DNA from: Caldithrix sp.
GTDB lineage: Bacteria; Zhuqueibacterota; Zhuqueibacteria; Thermofontimicrobiales; Sulfurfontimicrobiaceae
DNA length: 64,000 nt
Reading direction: 5' to 3'
Assembly (NCBI GenBank): GCA_020722815.1
Contig: DYKB01000005.1
Span: 8,270-72,269, forward strand
The notes beneath the pieces are model-generated. The model searched no databases, was not told the origin of the DNA, and saw only the letters and a list, made by a program, of their open reading frames with translations. Position numbers and translations under genes: made by a program. This document shows positions 54,460 to 63,679 of the stretch, one piece after another (within the stretch, counting starts at the first letter, position 1; the number at the start of each line of letters is the position of its first letter).

Positions 54460-55419
54460 ATGAAGCGACAAACTCTTATCGCCGATACCTTGGCAATTCT
54501 CCTGCTATTGAGCCTTTTTTTAATTTTGGACCTAATTTTCACCCAACTTCCAATTAACCAGACGATTTCCCATCTTTTCGCGGTCCTGGTGGTTTTACTT
54601 CTCCTGAATCCACTCTTGAAAATAATTGCTGTATTCATCTTGCGGCTCATTAATAAAAAACAGCTATTTTTACAGCTTCAGCTCAATCAATTACAAGAGG
54701 AAGTAAAATACATTACACACCTGTTGCGACTGCAGCGGGTATTAATTCGCCGGGTAGCTGAATTAATGCGCGTTCAGGTGGCTTCGCTTTTTCTATTGGA
54801 TGAGGCCAACGCGCTCTATGAATTAAGCGACGGTTTAGGGGTGACGCAAAAGGATAAGCGAAAGATCCAATTTAAAGCAAGTGGTGGATTATTAGTATGG
54901 CTCAGAATGGAGAAAAAGGCACTCTATTTACCTAAACTTCAACGTCACGAACGTTTTCAATACCTGGGTAAAGAAGAGAAAGAAAAAATTAGTCGATTGC
55001 AATCAGATCTCATTATTCCGATGATATTTGGTGATAACGTAGTCGGCTTGTTATTTCTGGGGCACAAACCCAATAAAGCGAGTTATACCACCGAGGAAAT
55101 TCAATTACTACAGGAAGTGGCGAATCATGCTGCACAGGCTATCATTAACGCCACCGCCCATCGTGATCTAACCAGTATGGACCGTGAAATTATCCGATAC
55201 CAGAATCGCATCCGGACGCTGGAAGCAAAAATATCAGAATATCAAAAATCCTATCAAACTTTAATGGATTATATTAAAACTGGAATTTTTGTGATGAAGG
55301 CCGGAGAGCAAATTGTTGATTTAAATCAATCTTTTCGGGAATCCTTTTTACCGGATTTGAATAAACGGTTCGAGGAATTTGTTTTCAAAAAAATAAACGA
55401 ACGACAAAATTCCCAATAG
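54460..55419 (+). CDS. Membrane-anchored GAF-domain protein
   Basis: 319 residues. Two N-terminal helices (TLAILLLLSLFLILDLIF and LFAVLVVLLLLNPLLKIIAVFIL) anchor a coiled-coil linker and a GAF domain at about 95-235 (VQVASLFLLDEANALYELSDG, DLIIPMIFGDNVVGLLFLGHK, LQEVANHAAQAIINA). A second coiled coil and a short PAS-like remnant (YIKTGIFVMKAGEQIVDLN) complete the protein. There is no kinase or cyclase output domain. It resembles the sensory half of a histidine kinase and may signal through a partner. The ATG has no strong ribosome site. Confidence 0.7.
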   Translation: MKRQTLIADTLAILLLLSLFLILDLIFTQLPINQTISHLFAVLVVLLLLNPLLKIIAVFILRLINKKQLFLQLQLNQLQEEVKYITHLLRLQRVLIRRVAELMRVQVASLFLLDEANALYELSDGLGVTQKDKRKIQFKASGGLLVWLRMEKKALYLPKLQRHERFQYLGKEEKEKISRLQSDLIIPMIFGDNVVGLLFLGHKPNKASYTTEEIQLLQEVANHAAQAIINATAHRDLTSMDREIIRYQNRIRTLEAKISEYQKSYQTLMDYIKTGIFVMKAGEQIVDLNQSFRESFLPDLNKRFEEFVFKKINERQNSQ

Positions 55420-55481
55420 TTTGTTGATGCAACTCGCTTTTATTCGTATCTAAAAGACACCCGATAAACAGTCTTTTAATA

Positions 55482-55648
55482 GTTCACCTTGCCGATGGAG
55501 CCAATAAAAGCACCAAAAATCAGAACGCATCAGATTTAAAATGGTCATCTAAAATCATGATGCATGACTCCTGGCGGTGAACTTCCGCACTTCTGATTTG
55601 AAAAACCCTGTGTTTCAAATTATGGTTACACAGGGTTTTCTTTTTTTG
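55482..55648 (+). ncRNA. Candidate small RNA with pseudoknot-like pairing and terminator
   Basis: GTTCACC (55482-55488) pairs with GGTGAAC (55576-55582). AAATCAGAA (55517-55525) pairs with TTCTGATTT (55591-55599), crossing the first stem, so the two form a pseudoknot or are alternatives. The terminator at 55602-55648 follows immediately. It lies in the 355-base gap between the GAF gene and tRNA-Leu. No known family is recognised, and chance pairing cannot be excluded. Confidence 0.3.
55602..55648 (+). terminator. Intrinsic terminator
   Basis: AAAACCCTGTGT pairs perfectly with ACACAGGGTTTT, followed by C and seven Ts. It is 180 bases after the GAF-gene stop and may end that transcript or a separate small RNA. 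Confidence 0.85.
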
Positions 55649-55727
55649 ATTGCTATCCAATTATTTATAAAATAGAAACGGAGCGAAAGATGGTCATGAT
55701 GAATTTGAAACTTAAAGAAAATTTTGC

Positions 55728-55757
55728 TTGACTTTTTAAAAATAAATCGTATATTAT
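55728..55757 (+). promoter_or_regulatory. Promoter of tRNA-Leu
   Basis: TTGACT at 55728-55733 and a TATATTAT box at 55750-55757, spacing 16-18 bases, ending about 18 bases before the tRNA 5' end. Confidence 0.65.
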
Positions 55758-55774
55758 AGAACTTAAAAAAAGTC

Positions 55775-55858
55775 GCCGGGGTGGTGAAATTGGCAGACGC
55801 GCTGGACTCAAAATCCAGTGAACTTCGGTTCATGCGGGTTCGATTCCCGCCCCCGGCA
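55775..55858 (+). tRNA. tRNA-Leu (CAA)
   Basis: The acceptor stem GCCGGGG pairs with CCCCGGC, with discriminator A at 55858. The anticodon stem CTGGA/TCCAG encloses the loop CTCAAAA with anticodon CAA, reading UUG. A long variable arm (GTGAACTTCGGTTCAT) marks a type II tRNA, and the T-arm is GCGGGTTCGATTCCCGC. CCA is not encoded. Confidence 0.97.
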
Positions 55859-55864
55859 TCCAAC

Positions 55865-55891
55865 AAGCCTGTTAATGCAACAGGCTTTTTC
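55865..55891 (+). terminator. Terminator after tRNA-Leu
   Basis: AAGCCTGTT pairs with AACAGGCTT around AATGC, followed by Ts, six bases after the tRNA. Confidence 0.85.
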
Positions 55892-55908
55892 ATTTTAATA
55901 TGATCCGG

Positions 55909-57351
55909 CTACCGCCTGGCTCCCTTCACTTCGTTTTTCGTCTGTTGTGAAATTTGATTTATCTCATCCACCACCATTTGAATGACCTTTTCATTATATT
56001 CAACTTGATATTTCTTCCGTAATTGCTGATGTAGATTGTCCAGTTCGATAATATATTTTTTCTCCAGAATGGCATTTTTAATAAAAATCTGCACGTCTTC
56101 ATACTTCTTCCCGATAAATTCATCCGGATGCGATTGAAAATAATTTTTAATTTCATCTTCTGCGATTTGGATCTTCTGATTTATTAACCGCTGTCGCGTT
56201 TGTTTAATAATCATCTGCTGCTTTTCTGCTTCAATTTCATTTTTGAAATCAATAGTTTGATCAAGTTTCAATTTTTTTGCATCCAGAAATTTTAGTTCAT
56301 CAAGTACTATCAGCCGGATAAAATCGGCCACTTCATCCGGTCGACGCAGCGGAATTCGGCTGGAGCGACCACTCACAAAATATTCCTCTGCCATCTGGGC
56401 GATAGTGATTGCCCCGCCATCATACCGGGCAATAGCCATGTTTAACTGGTCCTCATTCAATCGCTTGATATCCAAGCGGGGCATTTGAGAAGCTTCATCC
56501 ATCTGATAAATTGTTGGGATGAGTGCTACAGTTTCTTTATTAATCAATAAGTTATACTTTTTATAAAGTGATTTATAGTATGCGTCCAATAGATCCAGTT
56601 TTTTCAATCGTTTTATCTGGGATTCAAGACGTCGTTTTTCCGCGATGAATGTGTTTTGTGCCCGTTTTTGACGTTCAAATAATTTAATTAAATGATAACC
56701 AGCGGGTGTCTGAACTGGTTGAGAAATTTGACCTGGTTTCAAAGCAGCACAGGCACTATCAAATGCCAGCCCCATTGTACCCGGGATATATTCCTGAAAA
56801 AATTCACCTCCCTGATCAGCGGTTTGCAAATCACTGGAAAATTGCCGTGCCAGCGCACTAAAATCTGCTCCCTGTTGCATAAGTAAAAAAAGCGAATCCG
56901 CGAGCGAACGAGATTTGACCAGTAGGTGAGCTATTCTAAATTGCGCTGATTGCTGTTGAAAATATGTTGCCAGTTCCACACTATCAATGGAAGCGGGTTC
57001 AGATGGAATAAAATTGAAAAGCGGACCATTACTCCGGATCAAAAGCCGCCGTGCCTGAAAAGCCAGACGTGCCTGTAACGAGCTATCCCGGTCAACGCCT
57101 AACGCATATCCTTCTGCCAATAGCAAAAAATCGGAAAGATAATTTTTTTCAATATAATCAATAACATCCTGATTTTTAAATACTTGTATTCTATCAAAAT
57201 CTTTATTTAATTGTATATTACGCATAAAAATTTCTGGCGTTAGACCGTTTTTGCCGTCAACCAAAAATAGATATGTCTTTTCAGGTTTTTGACTGCATCG
57301 CATCAGATAAAAGAGAACAAGTATCAAACAAATCCTAAAAAATTTGGACAT
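55909..57351 (-). CDS. Peptidyl-prolyl isomerase, PpiC/SurA-like, lipoprotein-like
   Basis: 480 residues. The N-terminal signal FFRICLILVLFYLMRC puts a Cys at about residue 19, suggesting a lipid anchor although the lipobox is not standard. A SurA-like N-terminal helical region follows. The parvulin domain is at about 137-232 (FRIAHLLVKSRSLADSLFLL, GGEFFQEYIPGTMGLAFDSA, PVQTPAGYHLIKLFE), and a long helical C-terminal part ends the protein. It probably assists folding of outer-membrane or periplasmic proteins. The gene is not in an operon with its neighbours. Confidence 0.87.
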   Translation of the reverse strand: MSKFFRICLILVLFYLMRCSQKPEKTYLFLVDGKNGLTPEIFMRNIQLNKDFDRIQVFKNQDVIDYIEKNYLSDFLLLAEGYALGVDRDSSLQARLAFQARRLLIRSNGPLFNFIPSEPASIDSVELATYFQQQSAQFRIAHLLVKSRSLADSLFLLMQQGADFSALARQFSSDLQTADQGGEFFQEYIPGTMGLAFDSACAALKPGQISQPVQTPAGYHLIKLFERQKRAQNTFIAEKRRLESQIKRLKKLDLLDAYYKSLYKKYNLLINKETVALIPTIYQMDEASQMPRLDIKRLNEDQLNMAIARYDGGAITIAQMAEEYFVSGRSSRIPLRRPDEVADFIRLIVLDELKFLDAKKLKLDQTIDFKNEIEAEKQQMIIKQTRQRLINQKIQIAEDEIKNYFQSHPDEFIGKKYEDVQIFIKNAILEKKYIIELDNLHQQLRKKYQVEYNEKVIQMVVDEINQISQQTKNEVKGARR

Positions 57352-57385
57352 AAGTACCTCTTGATCATTGAATCAGGTAAACGAT

Positions 57386-57415
57386 AAAAAAAGCCCTGAA
57401 TTTATATTTCAGGGC
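57386..57415 (-). terminator. Intrinsic terminator on the minus strand
   Basis: GCCCTGAA pairs with TTCAGGGC around a short AT loop, followed on the minus strand by a seven-base T-run. It lies between the GYD-domain gene and the PpiC gene. The rest of 57352-57772 is AT-rich and shows nothing else. Confidence 0.7.
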
Positions 57416-57772
57416 ATAAAGATATTTTAACAGGTTCGATATTAATCGGCAAAATGAATTAATATTTTAAATCTCGGGCGTCTATTTCTGAAATATCATT
57501 AAAAATGATACAATATGCACAAAATTTGTAATGCTATACTTTTAATTGCGGTCAAAAAAGATTTGAAACTCCGGATTTCAAATTGATAATGACCGGGAGA
57601 ATAGTAATAAAATGTAAATATTATTACAAAATTTTGTACTTTTCCAGAAATTATAGGGACTATGATTGAACTTTTTTCATTTTAATTTGTTTCAAGGAAT
57701 ATCAAATCTGACTTGTAAGGCGCCAGGTAATAAATATCTGGCAATCTTATAAGTTTGGCCGAATATTTGATG

Positions 57773-58069
57773 TTATATTTCTTCGGTTATTTTTAAGAAA
57801 CGTTTATATGGAATTGCAATTAAGCTCTCAGCTTGAAAGGCACCGTTTGACATACTGATGAGCGAGACTTTGGCGGCCACGGTCTCATCAGGAGCTTCAT
57901 AAATGTCCAGGAAATCATAGGATCCAAGTAAGGCATAATGGGCGATAAAATTCACTTCCGGACATTTTTCTTTGACCTGTTCCAACCAGGAACGACCTAA
58001 TTTTGACCGGTCTTTCACCTGTTTACTGATTTCAGGTGAGAGTTTTGTTAGTAAAATGTAGGTTTGCAT
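57773..58069 (-). CDS. GYD-domain protein
   Basis: 98 residues matching the GYD domain pattern: YILLTKLSPEISKQVKDR, then AHYALLGSYDFLDIYEAPD with the G-x-YD core, and KVSLISMSNGAF. Members are small alpha/beta ferredoxin-like proteins of unknown function in bacteria and archaea. AAAGGAG precedes the ATG. It is divergent from the RRM gene, sharing a 313-base AT-rich control region (58070-58382) in which no convincing promoter was picked out. Confidence 0.85.
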   Translation of the reverse strand: MQTYILLTKLSPEISKQVKDRSKLGRSWLEQVKEKCPEVNFIAHYALLGSYDFLDIYEAPDETVAAKVSLISMSNGAFQAESLIAIPYKRFLKITEEI

Positions 58070-58382
58070 AATGATACTCCTTTCATAAATTAGACCAAAA
58101 TAGTTTAAAAAGGGAGGTGTATGATAATAAAATCAAAATCGCACGATAGAAAATAGTGCAAATTTGCTTCTATTTAAAATATTACAAAAATTTCAAATAA
58201 TGTCAATGATTTTTATAAAAAATTCCAAAATAGTATTTGGAAATATAATTATTTATGCTTATTTTATTCCTATGATTTCATATTCCCGAATGGAGAAAAA
58301 TCATTATTGTGGGTGAGTTGACTCGGATGATTTGTCTTCATTCACCATTAGATTAAAAATTTTTAAGGACAGGAGCTCTAAA

Positions 58383-58721
58383 ATGACGATCTATGTGGGA
58401 AATCTTTCCAAAACTACCAGTGAAGAGGCATTAAAAACCATTTTTTCCAAATTTGGGGAAGTACGGGAAGTACGACTGATAAAAGACCGCGAAAGTGGCG
58501 AGCTTCGTGGCTATGGTTTTGTTGAGATGACCTCTTTACCAGAGGCAATGCAGGCCATTGAGGAATTGAACGGTATGGAGCACGAAGGGCAACAATTAAA
58601 TGTAATGAAAGCTCACTCACGCCGGGGTGGAAGACCCCAACGTAATCGCATGCCCCCTCACCATAGAAGTAATAATCGCATGCGATCACGACGATTTCCA
58701 AGAGATACACGAGAAAATTAA
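58383..58721 (+). CDS. RRM-domain RNA-binding protein
   Basis: 112 residues from the ATG at 58383, which has GGAG about ten bases upstream; the earlier in-frame codon at 58332 is not credible. RNP2 is IYVGNL and RNP1 is RGYGFVEM, in a single canonical RRM. After about residue 80 a basic Arg-, His- and Asn-rich tail follows (RRGGRPQRNRMPPHH). Such glycine/arginine-tailed RRM proteins are widespread in cyanobacteria and FCB genomes and often respond to cold or stress. It is monocistronic. Confidence 0.9.
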   Translation: MTIYVGNLSKTTSEEALKTIFSKFGEVREVRLIKDRESGELRGYGFVEMTSLPEAMQAIEELNGMEHEGQQLNVMKAHSRRGGRPQRNRMPPHHRSNNRMRSRRFPRDTREN

Positions 58722-58925
58722 CCTGTTCTTTGCCCTCTTTGTAATAAATACCGTGTGCAATGGAAATTTAAACGAACTGTCGGTGCTGATAGATAAATTA
58801 CGATAGGCTTGTTTTACGAAAATCAACACCGGTTTCAAGGAGAGGAGAGGCGATTTTTTCTTCGTGAATTAAAAATTTTAAGGCTTAGCTCGGTATCATA
58901 AGTTTAGTTTAATCGAATTTAAATG

Positions 58926-58964
58926 AAAAAGGCTCTGAAAAATAGTTTTCAGAGCCTTTTTTTT
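58926..58964. terminator. Bidirectional-looking terminator
   Basis: AAAAAGGCTCTGAAAA pairs with TTTTCAGAGCCTTTTT around ATAG, with T-runs on both strands. It can serve the RRM gene on the plus strand and the tRNA-Arg transcript on the minus strand. Confidence 0.85.
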
Positions 58965-59037
<73 letters not shown>

Positions 59038-59105
59038 GATTTATTAAAATATACGAAACGAAATTATTAAAATCAAGTGAAATATCACCGATTGATGACT
59101 TTCGA

Positions 59106-59987
59106 TTACAAATTAGTCTGGAGTCGCGCTGCTTTGATCGTATTTTTAAGTAACATGACGATTGTCATCGGACCAACCCCACCCGGTACCGGCGTAATAG
59201 CCCGGACTTTTTGAGATACTGATTCATAAGCAACGTCACCAGTAAACCGATACCCCTTTTCAGTCGTTGGATCGGCTATCCGGTTACTTCCCACATCGAT
59301 AATAATACACCCTTCACGAACCATATCGGCGGTGATGACCGCTGGCTTTCCAACAGCGGCAATTAGAATATCTGCCTGCCGGGTGAATGGTGTTAAATCA
59401 CCTGAACCAGTATGACAGACGGTTACCGTGGCATTGGCGCCAGTCTTTTTATGCATTAATAATAATGCAACCGGTAGCCCGACAATCTGACTCCGCCCGA
59501 CAACGACCACATGCTTTCCTTCTGGACTGAAACCAGAGCGGACCAGCATTTCCTGAATGCCTGCGGGAGTGCAGGGAATAAAGGTATCTTCACCGGCCAT
59601 GAGTTTGCCTTTGTTCATTGGATGAAACCCATCCACATCCTTTTCGGGGGAAACTGCCGCCAGAATTACTTTTTCATCAATATGTTTCGGCAGCGGTAAT
59701 TGGACTAATATTCCATGAACTAAAGGATTGTGTTTTAATTTTTCTATTTCTATTAGCAACGCTGATTGAGGAATTGTAGCCGGCAGTTTAATCGTTTTTG
59801 AAAATAAACCAAGCCGTTCGCATGCTTTTCCTTTCATCCGGACATAAGATTGCGACGCCGGATTTTCTCCGACCAAAATCACTGCCAGTCCGGGTTGTAC
59901 ATTGTGTTTTTTTAGATATTCAAGCTCAAGGCTAAGTTCTTTCTCAATCTCCCGAGCAATTTTTTTTCCATCAATAATTTGTGCCAT
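59106..59987 (-). CDS. folD: Bifunctional methylenetetrahydrofolate dehydrogenase / cyclohydrolase
   Basis: 293 residues, complete. Conserved blocks are ILVGENPASQSYVRMKGKACE with the catalytic Lys region, GILVQLPLPKHIDEKVIL, PEKDVDGFHPMNKGKL, PCTPAGIQEML, and the NADP-binding VVVGRSQIVGLPVALLL. The ending TPVPGGVGPMTIVMLLKNT is diagnostic. It interconverts methylene-, methenyl- and formyl-THF. It is the last gene of the zapA-rny-ymdB-folD run. Confidence 0.96.
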   Translation of the reverse strand: MAQIIDGKKIAREIEKELSLELEYLKKHNVQPGLAVILVGENPASQSYVRMKGKACERLGLFSKTIKLPATIPQSALLIEIEKLKHNPLVHGILVQLPLPKHIDEKVILAAVSPEKDVDGFHPMNKGKLMAGEDTFIPCTPAGIQEMLVRSGFSPEGKHVVVVGRSQIVGLPVALLLMHKKTGANATVTVCHTGSGDLTPFTRQADILIAAVGKPAVITADMVREGCIIIDVGSNRIADPTTEKGYRFTGDVAYESVSQKVRAITPVPGGVGPMTIVMLLKNTIKAARLQTNL

Positions 59988-60005
59988 TTTATAACTCGTC
60001 TAAAA

Positions 60006-60797
60006 TCAGGGTACCTGAATCCTTTCAATGGCTTGAGCCTTCCCTGTTTCGGTTTCAATGGTAATCACCGCACCGCATAATTTCAGATCGGCCTCCGCTG
60101 GTTCGTATTTTTGAGGCGTCTGTTTCATGAACCTTTCAATTGCAATTTCTTTTTTCATTCCAATAACCGAATCAAATGGACCAGTCATGCCAACGTCGGT
60201 AATATAAGCAGTACCGTTAGGCAAAATCCGTTCATCCGCAGTCTGAACATGAGTATGGGTACCAATAACAGCACTAACCTTTCCATCAAGATACCAACCG
60301 AGGGCGATTTTTTCGGCTGAAGCTTCTGCGTGAAAATCAACCAGGATAATATTGGTTTCATTCCGGATTTTATTGATAGCCCAGGTTGCGGTTTTAAATG
60401 GACAGTTAATGGGATACATATAGGTTCGACCTTGAAGGTTTAAAACGGCAATCGGCAATTCATCGAAAATCCGGGTGATGACGTATCCTTTACCAATATT
60501 CCCTTCCGGATAATTCAAAGGCCGAACGATATTATCAGCGGTGGCCAGGTAATACTGAAATACCCGATTTTCCCAGATATGATTACCTGAAGTAATGATA
60601 TCAATACCAATTGAATGATACTGTTTTGCGATATTAATTGTCAACCCTTTGCCCCCGGCGCCATTTTCCCCATTGGCAATTGTCAGGGCTATTTTATATT
60701 TATTTTTTAAGCCAGACAAAAGTTGTGTGGTAACATCTAACCCTGGTTGTCCGATGATATCGGCTATAAAAAGAACATTAATTTCTTTGGGAATCAA
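60006..60797 (-). CDS. ymdB: YmdB-like metallophosphoesterase (TIGR00282 family)
   Basis: 263 residues from the TTG at 60797, which has AAGGGA six bases upstream; a TTG five codons earlier lacks such a site, and no ATG is available. Metal-binding blocks are FIADIIGQPG, ANGENGAGGKGLT, TSGNHIWENR, VDFHAEASAEKIALGW and GTHTHVQTADERILPNGTAYITDVGM. These proteins are 2',3'-cyclic-nucleotide phosphodiesterases usually encoded next to rny, as here. Confidence 0.92.
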   Translation of the reverse strand: MIPKEINVLFIADIIGQPGLDVTTQLLSGLKNKYKIALTIANGENGAGGKGLTINIAKQYHSIGIDIITSGNHIWENRVFQYYLATADNIVRPLNYPEGNIGKGYVITRIFDELPIAVLNLQGRTYMYPINCPFKTATWAINKIRNETNIILVDFHAEASAEKIALGWYLDGKVSAVIGTHTHVQTADERILPNGTAYITDVGMTGPFDSVIGMKKEIAIERFMKQTPQKYEPAEADLKLCGAVITIETETGKAQAIERIQVP

Positions 60798-60892
60798 AAT
60801 AAATCCCTTCAAATTTAATACTAAATTTCAAAACTAATTCCATAACAATATCATAAAGCTTGGCTTACAACGCAATGATAAAGTAAAAGCTA

Positions 60893-62452
60893 TTATTTTG
60901 CGTAATTTACAGCACGATATTCACGAATTACTGTAACTTTAATCTGTCCCGGATATTCCATTTCTGATTGAATTTTGTTGGCAATGTCACCAGCGAGTTG
61001 ATCGGCCATGGCGTCATCGATTTTCTCATGCTCAACCATAACCCGGACTTCACGGCCGGCCTGGATTGCATACGTTTTGGTAACACCATTAAATGATTCT
61101 GCCAATTCTTCCAATTTTTGCAGTCGCTTGACGTATCCTTCCAATGTTTCACGACGGGCACCTGGACGGGAACCAGAAATTGCATCCGCAGCTTGAACCA
61201 GCACCGATATCGGAGATATCATGGGAACATCCTCGTGATGGGATTCGATGGCATTTTGAACTACTTCACCTTCACCATATTTTCGGGCCAATTCAACACC
61301 AATTGACGTGTGTGTACCTTCAGTATACTTATCAATCGCTTTGCCAATATCATGCAATAAACCGGCACGCTTAGCCAATACCGGATCAAGGCGGAGTTCT
61401 GCGGCCATTAAGCCGGCCAAAAATGAGACTTCTATCGCATGCTGTAAAACATTCTGGCCGTAACTGGTTCGATATTTTAATTTACCCAGCAATTTAACGA
61501 GCTCGGGATGTACGTCGTGCACGCCACAGTCCAGAAGCGCCTTTTCACCCTCTTCAACGACCTTTTCATTCATCTCCTGTTTGCTTTTATCTACCAGTTC
61601 TTCGATTCGGGCGGGATGAATTCGACCATCAACGATTAATTTTTCCAGCGCCAATTTGGCGACCTCGCGCCGGTATGGATCAAAACCGGATAGGATAACG
61701 GCTTCCGGTGTATCATCAACAATCACTTCAATGCCGGTTGCCGTTTCAAAGGCACGAATATTTCGTCCTTCACGGCCAATGATACGTCCTTTCATCTCAT
61801 CATTTGGCAAATTCACAACTGATACCGTCGTTTCCACGGAGTGATCTGCTGCGGTACGTTGAATCGCCTGGATAATAATCTCCCGCGCCTCCTTTTTGGC
61901 GTTCATTCGCGCTTTATCTTTGATATCTTTCATCTGTTGCGCGGCTTCCTGCTTGGCTTTCGTGATGAGATTATCCATTAAAATTCGTTTCGCCTCTTCA
62001 TTGGAAATACCGGCAATTTTTTCCAGTTTTTCATTTTGTTCGGCGATTAATCGATCCAGGTCTGTTTCTTTTTTACCGAGAATTTTTTCTTTGTCTTTAA
62101 CTGTTTTTTCTAAATTTCGTAATTCACGCTCTTTCTTATTCAGCAAATCGACCTTTCGATCCATGTTCAATTCACGACTGGCCAATAATTTTTCTTCGCG
62201 CTGGAGCTCATTCCGCCGTTTTTTTATTTCATTTTCAAAATTATGTTGCCGCTTAAGCCACTCATCTTTGGCTTCTAAAATTTTTTCTTTTTTTAAAGTT
62301 TCGGCTTCTCTTTCAGCATCTTTAACTATTTTCTCGGCTAACTTTTCAGCATTGGATACTTTGCTCTGTCCGATTCGTTTTCGAAAATACCATCCAACGA
62401 GAAAGAATAAAACCGCGCTGAAAAGAATCGCAAATATATAAATAAATTGCAT
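60893..62452 (-). CDS. rny: Ribonuclease Y
   Basis: 519 residues. One N-terminal helix ([21 protein letters not shown]) anchors it to the membrane. A long charged coiled coil runs to about residue 200, then a KH domain ([20 protein letters not shown]) and an HD domain with the HD pair in [21 protein letters not shown]. The length and layout are normal for RNase Y, the main mRNA-decay endonuclease. It is encoded directly after the 6S RNA candidate. Confidence 0.96.
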   Translation of the reverse strand: MQFIYIFAILFSAVLFFLVGWYFRKRIGQSKVSNAEKLAEKIVKDAEREAETLKKEKILEAKDEWLKRQHNFENEIKKRRNELQREEKLLASRELNMDRKVDLLNKKERELRNLEKTVKDKEKILGKKETDLDRLIAEQNEKLEKIAGISNEEAKRILMDNLITKAKQEAAQQMKDIKDKARMNAKKEAREIIIQAIQRTAADHSVETTVSVVNLPNDEMKGRIIGREGRNIRAFETATGIEVIVDDTPEAVILSGFDPYRREVAKLALEKLIVDGRIHPARIEELVDKSKQEMNEKVVEEGEKALLDCGVHDVHPELVKLLGKLKYRTSYGQNVLQHAIEVSFLAGLMAAELRLDPVLAKRAGLLHDIGKAIDKYTEGTHTSIGVELARKYGEGEVVQNAIESHHEDVPMISPISVLVQAADAISGSRPGARRETLEGYVKRLQKLEELAESFNGVTKTYAIQAGREVRVMVEHEKIDDAMADQLAGDIANKIQSEMEYPGQIKVTVIREYRAVNYAK

Positions 62453-62482
62453 GTTCCCTCCACAAAGGTTTCCAAAATAAAA

Positions 62483-62620
62483 ATCCCTGCTTTTATATAT
62501 TATCGTTTATGCCTCCTGGAAAAAACAGACTTTCTCGTCCCCTCGGGAGTAAAATGTCCCGGGAGTCCAAGTATACTTAGCGTTGAAAATCGGCACCAAA
62601 TAATATATAAAAGCAGGGAT
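62483..62620 (-). ncRNA. ssrS: 6S RNA (candidate)
   Basis: On the minus strand ATCCCTGCTTTTATATATTAT pairs end to end with its complement (21 pairs), closing a 138-base rod. A large internal bubble follows, then an apical stem with CTCC-CGGGA...TCCCG-A-GGGG. This closing stem, central bubble and apical stem is the 6S RNA shape that mimics an open promoter and binds RNA polymerase. The position between zapA and rny is a common 6S locus. A T-rich run after the closing stem can act as terminator. It is short for 6S, so the family call is not certain. Confidence 0.75.
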
Positions 62621-62676
62621 GAGACATCATCGTCTTGCTTATCGAGGAAAAATGAAATTTTTAATTTAATTGCTTG

Positions 62677-62982
62677 TTAAATTTCATTTGTTTGCTCGCA
62701 TACATTTTCTAATAAGTTAATCCACCTTCGAATTTTGTCCTCAAAATCAGTTGTTTCTAATTTTTCAGAATTTATCCGCTCTTTAAATAATTCATCAGCA
62801 ATATTTAAAGCTGCCAGAATAGCAACTTTCAGAGTTGAAATTTCAGGTGCAATTTTATTGACTTCTCGCATTTTTTGATCAACATATTCCGCCACCTGCT
62901 TAATATATTCTAACTCGGAATCTCCTTTGATGGGATATTCTGTACCATATATTTTGACCTTAAGGACACTATATTCACTCAT
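62677..62982 (-). CDS. zapA: Cell division protein ZapA
   Basis: 101 residues with the ZapA pattern: VLKVKIYGTEYPIKGDSELEYIKQVAEYVDQKMREV in the N-terminal globular part, then a helix LKVAILAALNIADELFK and a C-terminal coiled coil. It bundles FtsZ at the division ring. It lies upstream of the 6S RNA and rny and downstream of a coiled-coil ZapB-like gene. Confidence 0.9.
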   Translation of the reverse strand: MSEYSVLKVKIYGTEYPIKGDSELEYIKQVAEYVDQKMREVNKIAPEISTLKVAILAALNIADELFKERINSEKLETTDFEDKIRRWINLLENVCEQTNEI

Positions 62983-63077
62983 TGGAATAAAAATAATTAA
63001 TTCAAAAATGAGTATTTATCATAAAAATGATTTTCAACACTAACATCCTCTTGACAGGAGGAGTCCTACATATTTTT

Positions 63078-63353
63078 CTAAAGTTGAAGAAGTTCGAGCT
63101 TTTCTAACATGTTTTCAACACGTTCTCGAATCTGGGCTTCCCTGGCTTTCATCTGAATACATTCTTCCTGTCTTCCCGCCAGTTCTTCATACTTCATTTG
63201 AAGCTCTTTCTGAGCTTGTTCTTTCGTTTTTAATTGCTCTAAGAGTTTTTGATTAATTGATTTTACTTCCTGATTTTCTGATCGAAGCTGTTCGATTAAC
63301 TTTAAAATTTTATTTATCTTATCGTCAAGGATATCAACCAATTGATAATCCAT
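63078..63353 (-). CDS. Coiled-coil protein, ZapB-like
   Basis: 91 residues predicted to be one continuous heptad-repeat coiled coil (ILDDKINKILKLIEQLRSENQEV onward, rich in Gln, Glu and Lys). Short all-helical proteins in this position, next to zapA, are commonly ZapB- or YvbJ-like division factors. Apart from the coiled coil there is no domain to identify it, so the name rests on context. Confidence 0.6.
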   Translation of the reverse strand: MDYQLVDILDDKINKILKLIEQLRSENQEVKSINQKLLEQLKTKEQAQKELQMKYEELAGRQEECIQMKAREAQIRERVENMLEKLELLQL

Positions 63354-63545
63354 TCGAAAACTCCCTACGCTTATTCTCTTCGACCATAAAAAATTTCAAG
63401 AATTCTAATACTAGTAAAATTAAAAAATAACAAAATCACATTTATTAAATTAAATTATCAAACCACATCAGTACAGCGTAACAATGAATGCAATTTCCAT
63501 AAAATTATCGTTTTAAATTTTGTTATATAAAAAAAATCTAAAAAC

Positions 63546-63600
63546 AAAAAAGGCAAAGCCTTCATTCAAGTATAATTAGTGAATCCTTGTCAGCTTTGCC
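63546..63600 (-). terminator. Intrinsic terminator of the rplT operon
   Basis: On the minus strand GGCAAAGC pairs with GCTTTGCC across a 33-base interior, followed by a six-T run. It lies 80 bases after the rplT stop. Confidence 0.75.
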
Positions 63601-63679
63601 CCATTTTATCGTCTCAATTTTTAATATTTAATATTAAATTTTAAGCTAAAAAGAAAAATTCATGATAAACATCAAAAAA

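Noticed and set aside
61896-62441. 181-codon Ser/Phe-rich plus-strand ORF
   Set aside because: It is antisense to the coiled coil of RNase Y; the composition is the mirror of Glu/Lys codons.
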